Below are positions 18,771 to 26,562 of a stretch of DNA of 64,000 nucleotides, piece by piece. A program made the position numbers and the translations under genes. Each line of letters opens with the position of its first letter. The first letter of the stretch is position 1. Source of the DNA: Clostridium pasteurianum DSM 525 = ATCC 6013 (GTDB taxonomy: Bacteria > Bacillota > Clostridia > Clostridiales > Clostridiaceae); NCBI RefSeq assembly GCF_000807255.1, contig NZ_CP009268.1, forward strand, positions 2,262,384 through 2,326,383, in the 5' to 3' direction. The notes under the pieces are model-generated. The model was not told where the DNA came from and searched no databases. It was given only the letters and a program-made list of their open reading frames with translations.

Positions 18771-18835
18771 TCTTATAGAGTATCTTTTTAACCTGACTAA
18801 CTTGGCGTAAGTATCCAACGCACTCTGTACAGCCC

Positions 18836-18872
18836 TCACACAAAATCAAAAAAAGATTTTGGTTCTCTGCTT
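18836..18872 (-). repeat. 37-base direct repeat, copy 1
   Basis: Identical to 18891-18927, with a period of 55 bases. Both copies are preceded on the plus strand by GCACTCTGT (18820 and 18873). Each copy contains CAAAATC and GATTTTG complements, so each forms its own hairpin arm. Confidence 0.9.
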
Positions 18873-18890
18873 GCACTCTGTGAAAGCGAT

Positions 18891-18927
18891 TCACACAAAA
18901 TCAAAAAAAGATTTTGGTTCTCTGCTT
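18891..18927 (-). repeat. 37-base direct repeat, copy 2
   Basis: Exact copy of 18836-18872. Duplication of a whole RNA arm within the intergenic RNA is the simplest reading. Confidence 0.9.
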
Positions 18928-19043
18928 TTCTTCAAGTGGGAATTCGACGTCAAGTAAGCCATGCATTTGCAGTTCTAAAATTCAAGATGGGGTAAAAGAA
19001 TACCCACCTGAATTAAGAACTTGCTTCAATTGATAAACATGAT

Positions 19044-19745
19044 TTACTTATCCATTACGTTTAATTGACGATTTAATTTCTTCAGTGCTCTTTTTTCAAT
19101 TCTAGAAACATAGGACCTTGAGATTCCAAGTAAACTTGCTATTTCTCTTTGAGTCTTTGCTCTTCCATCTTTTAATCCATACCTCATCAAAATAATTAAT
19201 CGCTCTCTTCCCTTTAAACAATTATCTATTTCTTCATAGAGCTTTTTAACTTGAATTCTATTTTCCACAATTTCTATAACAGAATCCTCTTCACTGCTTA
19301 AAATATCCATAAGTGAAATTTCATTTCCCTCTTTATCTATACCAATAGGATCTTGAAGATATACTTCACCTTTTGTTTTCTTATTATTTCTTATTAGCAT
19401 TAATATTTCATTTTCAATACATCTAGCAGCATATGTGGCAAGCCTAGTACCCTTAGAATCGTTAAATGAATCAATAGCTTTAATAAGTCCTACCGTGCCT
19501 ATTGATATTAAATCATCCGAATCCTTTCCAGAATAAGAATATTTTTTTACAATATGAGCCACTAATCTTAGATTTCTTTCCACCAATACACCTTTGGCAA
19601 ATTTATCTCCTTCCTTTAATTTAGTTAAGTAATACTTTTCTTCACTTTCTGTTAACGGTTTTGGAAATGAAGCACCATTTCCAACATAAGCTGTCAAAAA
19701 AGTTATGCTACCAAACATATTTAGTAGGCAATATATTATAAACAC
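19044..19745 (-). CDS. sigK: late mother-cell sigma factor SigK precursor
   Basis: Late mother-cell sigma factor; in some clostridia it also acts early. The start is GTG after GGGAGGGG. Its 233 residues include a hydrophobic N-terminus (FIIYCLLNMFGSITFLTAYVGNGASFPKPL), the expected pro-sequence. Regions 2 ([34 protein letters not shown]) and 4 (REIASLLGISRSYVSRIEKRALKKL) are complete. The gene is uninterrupted: no skin-like element splits it. No SpoIVFB-type processing protease gene is in the window. Confidence 0.93.
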   Translation of the reverse strand: MFIIYCLLNMFGSITFLTAYVGNGASFPKPLTESEEKYYLTKLKEGDKFAKGVLVERNLRLVAHIVKKYSYSGKDSDDLISIGTVGLIKAIDSFNDSKGTRLATYAARCIENEILMLIRNNKKTKGEVYLQDPIGIDKEGNEISLMDILSSEEDSVIEIVENRIQVKKLYEEIDNCLKGRERLIILMRYGLKDGRAKTQREIASLLGISRSYVSRIEKRALKKLNRQLNVMDK

Positions 19746-19864
19746 AGAGATGCCCCTCCCAATAGTGCTTATTAATATATTATGTTTGTTTATAAAAAAA
19801 GTGCATGTACTATATTAATTAAAGATCATTATTAAAAAATATTATATTTCTATACTGATTATGA

Positions 19865-21469
19865 TCATTTATTAAGTTCCTCTACTATCCGCTTAAATAC
19901 AGGTACCGCTGTATTCCCGGCTTCTTCACTACTTTTTATATTCGGTACCTGAACTACAGCTGAATAATATTTATCTTTTATCTTAAAAAAACCCACAAAC
20001 CATCCATCTACGTGTTTCTCCTTTTCAATTCTGGTGGATGTTCCAGTTTTACCTCCTATATCATTGTTAGCTACATAAGCTAACTGTGCAGTTCCTTTTT
20101 TATCAGTTACTACCTTTCTCATCTGATCTTTTATTATATTTACTGTACTTATACTCAATACATTTTTTCTTATAGTGTCTGGAGTATAAACCACTTTACC
20201 ATCTGTATCTACATATGACTCTATAATACTTGGTTTCACATATGTTCCATTGTTAATAATTGTATTTGGAAGACTTAATGCTTCTAACGGAGTTATTCTA
20301 AACTTCTGTCCTATAGACATTAAACTTATATCCCCTACAGAATTTGGATCTAATTTAGGTATGGCATATTGTTCATAATTTAACCCCAATACTTTATCAA
20401 AAATCCCCTGATCTTTTGCATATTTATATATATTATCGTAGCCTGTAATATTTCCTATTTTCATAAAAGCCTCGTTAGAAGATAATATAAAGGCTTCATT
20501 TACTGTGTAATTTCCTGTTTTACCCTCTTGATTATATTTACCTGTATCTTGAAATTTTTGTGTAGTATTTATGCTGTTACTTTCTAAAGCTGCTTCTTCC
20601 ACTATAATCTTAAATATGGATCCCGGAAAAAGATATCCATCTTCTATTCCCATATTAACATTCCCTCTGTTAAAATTTTTTTGAGTTAATACTCTTATTT
20701 TACCAGTATCACTCTCCATTACTAAAGCACTAATTTGATCATAATCTTTAAACTCATCTTCATTTAAAATAGAATTTACTTTATTATTCATATCATTATC
20801 AATAGTTAACTTTACATTTATATTACTATTATTTTTTATATCTTTTATATCCGAAAGATTTCCATATACATCTCTTTCAAAAGCTTTCTGATTATAAGAA
20901 TTGTCTTTTAATCTATCTGAAATATAATACTCTAAAGAATCCTTACCTTTATCTTTATTGTTATTATCTTTCATATTGGTTAATATATTGCCTATGTCCG
21001 CTGCCTCACTTCGGTCAACTTTATAATAGGTATAAGCATAAAATCCATTTACATCTTTTATATTTTTAATTTTATTATAAATATCCTCATCAATTTTCCA
21101 ATACAGCTTCTGATTTTCTGTCTTAATGCTATCATTAAATAGATCATAATCTTTATTATAATTCCTCAGAGTATAGGTTAATGCTCTAAGATCATACATA
21201 TTTGTGTCGCTATTGTTCTTAAGAAATATATATGGATTTATTACTGCATAATATTCCTGTTGATAGTTTAAAAGCTGCTTACCATTGGTATCTAATACAT
21301 TATAATTTAGATCTGTTGTCCTTTCAAAAGAAGTATTTTGGGCATTAAAGCTTGTCATAAGAGTAGCATTTTTAATATAAGCTATAGAATACAATTTATA
21401 TATCAAAAAAATAAACATACTAAAAAAAACAATCAGAACTATGGAACATTTTTTACTTTTTATATTCAC
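19865..21469 (-). CDS. class B penicillin-binding protein (peptidoglycan transpeptidase)
   Basis: Membrane-anchored DD-transpeptidase, 534 residues. I start it at the GTG with GAGG 8 bases upstream; the GTG three codons earlier overlaps the ribosome site. It has one N-terminal span, a poorly conserved pedestal region rich in Asp/Asn/Lys (about 45-225), then the transpeptidase domain with catalytic Ser in GSIFKI (SxxK), SSN in ILSSNEAF, and GGKTGT. WFVGFF follows as usual. Proximity to sigK hints at a sporulation role, but it may serve growth; the subtype (FtsI-, SpoVD- or PBP2-like) cannot be fixed by eye. Confidence 0.88.
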   Translation of the reverse strand: MNIKSKKCSIVLIVFFSMFIFLIYKLYSIAYIKNATLMTSFNAQNTSFERTTDLNYNVLDTNGKQLLNYQQEYYAVINPYIFLKNNSDTNMYDLRALTYTLRNYNKDYDLFNDSIKTENQKLYWKIDEDIYNKIKNIKDVNGFYAYTYYKVDRSEAADIGNILTNMKDNNNKDKGKDSLEYYISDRLKDNSYNQKAFERDVYGNLSDIKDIKNNSNINVKLTIDNDMNNKVNSILNEDEFKDYDQISALVMESDTGKIRVLTQKNFNRGNVNMGIEDGYLFPGSIFKIIVEEAALESNSINTTQKFQDTGKYNQEGKTGNYTVNEAFILSSNEAFMKIGNITGYDNIYKYAKDQGIFDKVLGLNYEQYAIPKLDPNSVGDISLMSIGQKFRITPLEALSLPNTIINNGTYVKPSIIESYVDTDGKVVYTPDTIRKNVLSISTVNIIKDQMRKVVTDKKGTAQLAYVANNDIGGKTGTSTRIEKEKHVDGWFVGFFKIKDKYYSAVVQVPNIKSSEEAGNTAVPVFKRIVEELNK

Positions 21470-21629
21470 AAAAAACACCTCACCCTAGTCTTAATTCTAG
21501 ACTAAAGCAAGGTATTTTATACAAAATGATCTCTATAAACAATTTAAAATATACGTGTTTTAACAAAAAATATCCATTAATAAATAGATATTTTTTATAT
21601 TGTAATTATATTAATATATAAATTAAAAT

Positions 21630-22859
21630 TTATATATTCTGATTTTTTTCTTTAATAAGAATATTACCTTTTTCTAAAACTACATCCGTTTTTATTGAAT
21701 ATATCATCTGAGCTACTGGTGTAGATTCAATAGGTTTATCATTTTTGTCTTTTAAATCCTGTAATTCTATAATAATATTGTCTCCCTTTGGCTTTAAAAC
21801 TTCCACAGTATCTCCCTGAAAAGCTTTATTTCTCTGCTCTATAACAGCTCTTTTAGTTTTCAAATCATAGTCTAATACCATTCCAACAATATCAAAATTT
21901 CTTATGTAAGCTGAAGAGCTATGATATTGTTTATCTTTTTCTCCAAAGTAAAAGCCGGTATAATATACCCTATGGCTAGGTCTCGTTAAATACTCCATCC
22001 ATTTAGGGTCAAATTTATATGCAATAGGATTCTCAAAATAATGATCAAGAGCCTCTCTGTAAGCTTTCACTACAGAAGCTACATAATAAGAACTTTTCAT
22101 TCTACCTTCAATTTTAAATGAATTTATCCCCGCCTCAACAAGTTCTGGTATGTGTTCTATCATGCATAGATCTTTTGAATTCATTATATAGGTTCCTTTG
22201 TCATCTTCATTTATAGAAAAATATTCATTAGGTCTTTTTTCTTCCACCAGATAGTATTTATATCTACAGGGTTGAGCACATTGTCCTCTATTGGAATCTC
22301 TTCCTGTCATATAATTTGAAAGAAGGCATCTTCCTGAATAAGACATGCACATGGAGCCATGAACAAAAGCTTCAATTTCACAGTCACTTGGAATTTTTTC
22401 TCTTATCTCTTTTATTTCCTCAATAGATAGTTCTCTTGCAAGAACAATTCTCTTTACACCCTGTTTATGCCAAAATATAGCAGATCTCCAATTTACATTA
22501 TTTGCTTGAGTGCTTAAGTGCAATTCTAAATTTGGTACCACTTCTCTGGCAGTCATAATTATACCTGGATCTGATACAATAATAGCATTTACTTTAAGCT
22601 CATATAATTCTTTCAAATACTCTTCTAAACCTTCTAAATCTTCATTGTGTGGAAATACATTTAATGTAACATATACTCTTTTATTTTTACTATGAGCAAA
22701 TTCTATACCTTCTTTAAGTTCATCTGTGGTAAAATTATCTGCAAAAGCTCTTAAATTAAGTTTACTTCCACCAAGGTATACTGCATCTGCTCCAAAATTT
22801 ATAGCCGCTTTTAATTTTTCTAGATTTCCTGCTGGTGCAAGTATCTCTGGTTTATTCAT
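21630..22859 (-). CDS. trhP: U32 family tRNA hydroxylation protein TrhP
   Basis: Peptidase-U32-like protein that, with a prephenate-derived donor, makes 5-hydroxyuridine at the tRNA wobble position. Its 409 residues include EILAPAGNLEKLKAAINFGADAVYLGG at the N-terminus, the family signature EAFVHGSMCMSYSGRCLLSNYM, and cysteines in GQCAQPCRYKYYL that fit an iron-sulfur site. It begins right after the trmR stop with GGAGGAAAT, so it is coupled to the methyltransferase acting on its product. Bacillus has two adjacent copies; here only one is present. Confidence 0.85.
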   Translation of the reverse strand: MNKPEILAPAGNLEKLKAAINFGADAVYLGGSKLNLRAFADNFTTDELKEGIEFAHSKNKRVYVTLNVFPHNEDLEGLEEYLKELYELKVNAIIVSDPGIIMTAREVVPNLELHLSTQANNVNWRSAIFWHKQGVKRIVLARELSIEEIKEIREKIPSDCEIEAFVHGSMCMSYSGRCLLSNYMTGRDSNRGQCAQPCRYKYYLVEEKRPNEYFSINEDDKGTYIMNSKDLCMIEHIPELVEAGINSFKIEGRMKSSYYVASVVKAYREALDHYFENPIAYKFDPKWMEYLTRPSHRVYYTGFYFGEKDKQYHSSSAYIRNFDIVGMVLDYDLKTKRAVIEQRNKAFQGDTVEVLKPKGDNIIIELQDLKDKNDKPIESTPVAQMIYSIKTDVVLEKGNILIKEKNQNI

Positions 22860-23513
22860 CTAATATTTCCTCCTTGTAGTAATAGCTATCCCATCTCCCA
22901 TAGGGACTACAGATGTTATGAGTTCTTTATTTCTTGAAACCATATCCAAATAATTTCTCATTCTCTTTACAATAGTAATCTTTCTTCTCTTTACAAGTTC
23001 ATTATTTGCCACCATACCCCTAAATAAGACATTGTCTGCTACAATAACAGCATCTTTATTCATAAGTCTTAAACACTCTGGAAGAAAGTGATTATAATGG
23101 CCTTTTCCTGCATCCATAAATATAAAGTCGTATTCATTATCTTTTAATTCTTTTAAAACTTCTAGACAATCTCCTTGTTTTATTTCTATCCTATTCTGTA
23201 GATTATATTTTTTTATATTCTTTTTAGCTTCTTCTATCATACTTATATCACGTTCAATAGTTGTTATTTTTGAATTTTTACTAGAATACATACTCATCAA
23301 TATAGCTGAATATCCAATTGCCGTACCTAACTCCAATATATTTAAAGGTCTTTTTATAGTGAGCATTAATTCTAAAAATCTTGCGGTTTCCTTTTGAACT
23401 ATAGGCACACGATTTTTATGGGCAAATTCTTCTATTTCTCTTAATATATCAGATTCTTCATAAATAAGTCCTCTAATGTATTCTTCATTATAATCAAAGG
23501 TAATTCCACTCAT
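22860..23513 (-). CDS. trmR: tRNA 5-hydroxyuridine methyltransferase TrmR (YrrM-like O-methyltransferase)
   Basis: SAM-dependent O-methyltransferase predicted to convert ho5U34 to mo5U34 in tRNA. I start it at the ATG with GGAGG 8 bases upstream (MSGITFDYNEEY); the open frame continues upstream but overlaps mltG. The protein has 217 residues. SAM-binding motif ILELGTAIGYSAILM, acidic post-motif TTIERD, and the metal/catalytic segment DFIFMDAGKGHY are clear. Placement between mltG and trhP matches the Bacillus yrrL-yrrM-yrrN order, which supports the tRNA function over a catechol-type methyltransferase. Confidence 0.85.
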   Translation of the reverse strand: MSGITFDYNEEYIRGLIYEESDILREIEEFAHKNRVPIVQKETARFLELMLTIKRPLNILELGTAIGYSAILMSMYSSKNSKITTIERDISMIEEAKKNIKKYNLQNRIEIKQGDCLEVLKELKDNEYDFIFMDAGKGHYNHFLPECLRLMNKDAVIVADNVLFRGMVANNELVKRRKITIVKRMRNYLDMVSRNKELITSVVPMGDGIAITTRRKY

Positions 23514-23529
23514 TAAAAATTCCTCCAAG

Positions 23530-24552
23530 CTAATTGGAACCTTGAGTAATGTTTTTAACCTCTTCAAATTTCTTATAATTGTCTGTGAAGAAGTGAGTTC
23601 CATCATTATTTGATACAAAATAAATATAATTGGTATTTTTAGGTTTTAAAGCTGCTTCTATAGATTTTAATCCTGGATTACATATAGGTCCTGCTGGTAA
23701 TCCATTTACATAATAGGTATTATAATTAGATTTAATTTCTAAATCTTTATTATACAATTTATCTTTATGATAACCCAATGCATACTCCACCGTAGCACAG
23801 GATTGAAGTTTCATATTTTTATTTAATCTATTGTAAAAGACTGAAGCTATTATACTTCTTTCATCATCTTTTTTAGCTTCTCCTTCAACTATAGATGCCA
23901 TAGTAATTATATTATCATATTTTGATTTATCTAAAGATATATTATTCTCTTTTAATAAAGCACTAAATCGTTTTTCAAAATGTGTTAACATTAAATTTAT
24001 TACCTTTTCTCCAGACATATTTTTTTTCAATTGATAAGTATCTGGGAAAAGATATCCCTCTAACTTATATTTTCTATTATTATTTTTATTTATATAATTA
24101 GGAAGTTTATAATTATTATTTGCCTTTATAAAATCTTCCTTAGCTATAACACCTTTTTTATCTAATAATTCTGCAATTTGTAATAAATCATACCCTTCTG
24201 GTATAGTAACAAATACTGTATTTTTATCAAAAGCACCATTATTTATATTATTTATAAATTTTTCTACAGTCAAGTTACTTGAAAGAGTATAAAGTCCCGG
24301 TTTAATATTGCCGGGAACTTTTTTATATTTTACATAAGCCTTTATAATTATAGGATTTCTAATAAGACCTTTAGAGTCAAGATTAGATATTACTCCATAA
24401 AGAGTATCTCCACTTTTTATTTCAAACTCTTTATTATTAGTAACCTTAAAAGGATGATTCAATGAGTTTACTATGTATATGAAGAAAAAAAGTAATGTTA
24501 TAATAACTATAGAAATACAAATAATTATTTTACTTTTATATTTTCTTTTCAT
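23530..24552 (-). CDS. mltG: endolytic murein transglycosylase MltG
   Basis: Membrane-anchored lytic transglycosylase that cleaves nascent glycan strands. The ATG at 24552 (MKRKYKSK) gives 340 residues; an ATG five codons earlier is possible. One N-terminal span (about 9-31) is followed by a LysM-like segment (IKSGDTLYGVISNL) and the YceG domain with LEGYLFPDTYQL and the catalytic Glu in MASIVEGEA. GLPAGPICNPG near the C-terminus is family-typical. It follows typA by about 20 bases. Confidence 0.93.
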   Translation of the reverse strand: MKRKYKSKIIICISIVIITLLFFFIYIVNSLNHPFKVTNNKEFEIKSGDTLYGVISNLDSKGLIRNPIIIKAYVKYKKVPGNIKPGLYTLSSNLTVEKFINNINNGAFDKNTVFVTIPEGYDLLQIAELLDKKGVIAKEDFIKANNNYKLPNYINKNNNRKYKLEGYLFPDTYQLKKNMSGEKVINLMLTHFEKRFSALLKENNISLDKSKYDNIITMASIVEGEAKKDDERSIIASVFYNRLNKNMKLQSCATVEYALGYHKDKLYNKDLEIKSNYNTYYVNGLPAGPICNPGLKSIEAALKPKNTNYIYFVSNNDGTHFFTDNYKKFEEVKNITQGSN

Positions 24553-24573
24553 ATCAATACCATCCAATAATCT

Positions 24574-26397
24574 TTATTTATTTCTACTTGCTCTTTTTCT
24601 AAGATTTGAATCTAATATTCTCTTTCTCATCCTTATACTCTTAGGCGTAATTTCCACTAATTCATCAGAAGCTATAAACTCAAGACATCTCTCAAGTGTC
24701 ATATCGCCTACAGGTACTAATTTTAACGCATCATCAGATCCAGAAGACCTAGTGTTGGAAAGATGCTTCTTCTTGCAGACATTAACATCAATATCTTCAG
24801 CTCTTGAACATTCTCCTGCTATCATTCCTGCATAAACTTCTGTACCAGCTTCAATAAAGAGTTTTCCTCTTTCCTGTGCATTGTACAATCCATAAGTTAC
24901 AGCTGTTCCTGGTTCAAACACTACAAGAGAGCCTCTGCTTCTTTCAGGTATTTCTCCTTTGTATTGCTCATATCCATCAAGTACACTATTCATTATACCA
25001 TTGCCCTTAGTATCAGTCATAAACTCATTTCTAAAGCCAATAAGGCCTCTAGATGGTATTCTAAATTCCAATCTTGTATAACCATTTATAGCTGAAGTCA
25101 TATTTTTAAGTTCAGCTTTTCTAGGTCCTAGTTTTTCCATAACTACGCCCATAAATTCTTCTGGAACATCAATAGTTAAATTCTCTATAGGTTCAAGTTT
25201 TTTACCATCTTTTTCTTTATATATAACCATTGGCTTTGAAACTTGGAATTCAAATCCTTCTCTTCTCATAGTTTCTATTAATATTGAAAGATGTAATTCT
25301 CCTCTTCCGCTTACTTTAAAAGAATCAGCGGAATCTGTTTCTTCCACACGAAGACTTACATTTGTCTCTAATTCTTTATTTAATCTGTCTCTTATATGTC
25401 TTGAAGTAACGAAATCACCTTCTCTACCTGCAAAAGGAGAATTGTTTACTATAAAATACATACTTAGAGTAGGCTCATCTATTTCTACAAATGGAAGTGC
25501 TTCTGGATTTGCGGCATCAGCTATAGTTTCACCAATGTTTACATCCTGTATACCAGCAACAACAGCTATATCACCTATCATAACCTCATCAGTTTCTACT
25601 CTCTTTAGGCCCTCATATACATAAAGTGATGATATTTTAACATTTTCTGTAGTTCCATCTTTTCTAATAAGAGCAGCCTGTTGATTCTTTTTTAATCTTC
25701 CTCTTTCTACTTTTCCTATACCTATTCTTCCCACATATTCATTAGAATCAATAGTAGTTACAAGCATTTGGAAAGGAGCGTCTAAATACCCAGTTGGTGC
25801 CTTTACGTGCTCAATTATTGTATCAAATAAAGGTTCCATGTTGTCATTATCATCTTCTACTTCATACTTAGCTATACCATCTCTTGCAGAAGCATAAATT
25901 ATTGGAAATTCAAGTTGCTGATCATCAGCTCCCAATTCTACAAATAAATCAAAAACTTCATCTATAACTTCTGTTGGTCTAGCATTAGGTTTATCTATTT
26001 TATTTACTACAACTATTGGCCTTAATCCAAGTTCTAAAGCCTTTTTCAAAACAAACTTTGTCTGTGGCATAGGTCCTTCAAAAGCATCTACTAATAATAG
26101 AACACTATCAACCATTTTCAATACACGCTCAACTTCTCCACCAAAATCTGCGTGGCCTGGAGTATCTACAATATTAATTTTGATACCTTTATGTATTACT
26201 GATGTATTTTTTGAAAGTATTGTTATTCCTCTTTCTTTCTCTAAATCATTAGAGTCCATAACTCTTTCTTGAATTTTTTCATTACTTCTAAATACGTGAC
26301 TCTGCTTTAAAAGCGAATCTACAAGTGTTGTCTTACCATGGTCAACGTGTGCTATTATAGCTATATTTCTTATGTCACTTCTAGTAAATAATTCCAT
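24574..26397 (-). CDS. typA: ribosome-associated translational GTPase TypA/BipA
   Basis: EF-G-like GTPase involved in ribosome assembly and stress adaptation. Its 607 residues start after GGAGG. G motifs: AHVDHGKTTLVD (G1), ERGITI (G2), DTPGHADF (G3), NKIDKPNA (G4). The C-terminal RGELHLSILIETMRREGFEFQVSKP and IPSRGLIGFRNEF are diagnostic of TypA and set it apart from EF-G or LepA. Confidence 0.97.
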   Translation of the reverse strand: MELFTRSDIRNIAIIAHVDHGKTTLVDSLLKQSHVFRSNEKIQERVMDSNDLEKERGITILSKNTSVIHKGIKINIVDTPGHADFGGEVERVLKMVDSVLLLVDAFEGPMPQTKFVLKKALELGLRPIVVVNKIDKPNARPTEVIDEVFDLFVELGADDQQLEFPIIYASARDGIAKYEVEDDNDNMEPLFDTIIEHVKAPTGYLDAPFQMLVTTIDSNEYVGRIGIGKVERGRLKKNQQAALIRKDGTTENVKISSLYVYEGLKRVETDEVMIGDIAVVAGIQDVNIGETIADAANPEALPFVEIDEPTLSMYFIVNNSPFAGREGDFVTSRHIRDRLNKELETNVSLRVEETDSADSFKVSGRGELHLSILIETMRREGFEFQVSKPMVIYKEKDGKKLEPIENLTIDVPEEFMGVVMEKLGPRKAELKNMTSAINGYTRLEFRIPSRGLIGFRNEFMTDTKGNGIMNSVLDGYEQYKGEIPERSRGSLVVFEPGTAVTYGLYNAQERGKLFIEAGTEVYAGMIAGECSRAEDIDVNVCKKKHLSNTRSSGSDDALKLVPVGDMTLERCLEFIASDELVEITPKSIRMRKRILDSNLRKRASRNK

Positions 26398-26465
26398 GTT
26401 TTATCCTCCAAACTTATTCCTCAATAATAATTATACTACAATGTATGATTACAAAAGTCATAAAT

Positions 26466-26497
26466 AAAAATTGGATACTATATAGCATCCAATTTTA
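26466..26497. terminator. hairpin upstream of typA
   Basis: ATTGGAT/ATCCAAT arms with T-rich flanks lie between the ribonuclease J gene and typA. It is a second hairpin after the one overlapping the ribonuclease J stop. Confidence 0.65.
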
Positions 26498-26530
26498 CTT
26501 TCACCATATTTATTCTAATATTATGTTTAT

Positions 26531-26562
26531 AAAAAGTCAACTTAAGAAAATAATTAAGTTGC
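26531..26562 (-). terminator. ribonuclease J terminator
   Basis: CAACTTAA/TTAAGTTG arms abut the stop codon and are followed by CTTTTTAT on the minus strand. Confidence 0.75.

Larger units (their letters stand above)
18726..19030 (-). ncRNA. structured non-coding RNA between sigK and pilT (6S-like candidate)
   Basis: This interval has no convincing gene but strong RNA structure on the minus strand. A 5' hairpin spans 19020-18972 (GTTCT and AATTCA arms, inner GGGTA/TACCC). A long-range stem can form between CTTACTTGACG (about 18956-18946) and CGCCAAGTTAG (about 18807-18797) with two mismatches. Inside lie two arms built from an exact 37-base repeat, each with CAAAATC/GATTTTG pairing. A strong terminator ends the unit at about 18730. 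Length, long-range closing stem and lack of coding suggest a regulatory RNA; 6S RNA is the leading candidate, from general architecture only. No clear promoter is seen, so it may be processed from sigK mRNA. Confidence 0.65.

Noticed and set aside
18709-18894. 61-residue open frame between sigK and pilT
   Set aside because: It lies across the terminator and repeat arms of the structured RNA, has no good ribosome site, and its sequence is the translated repeat.
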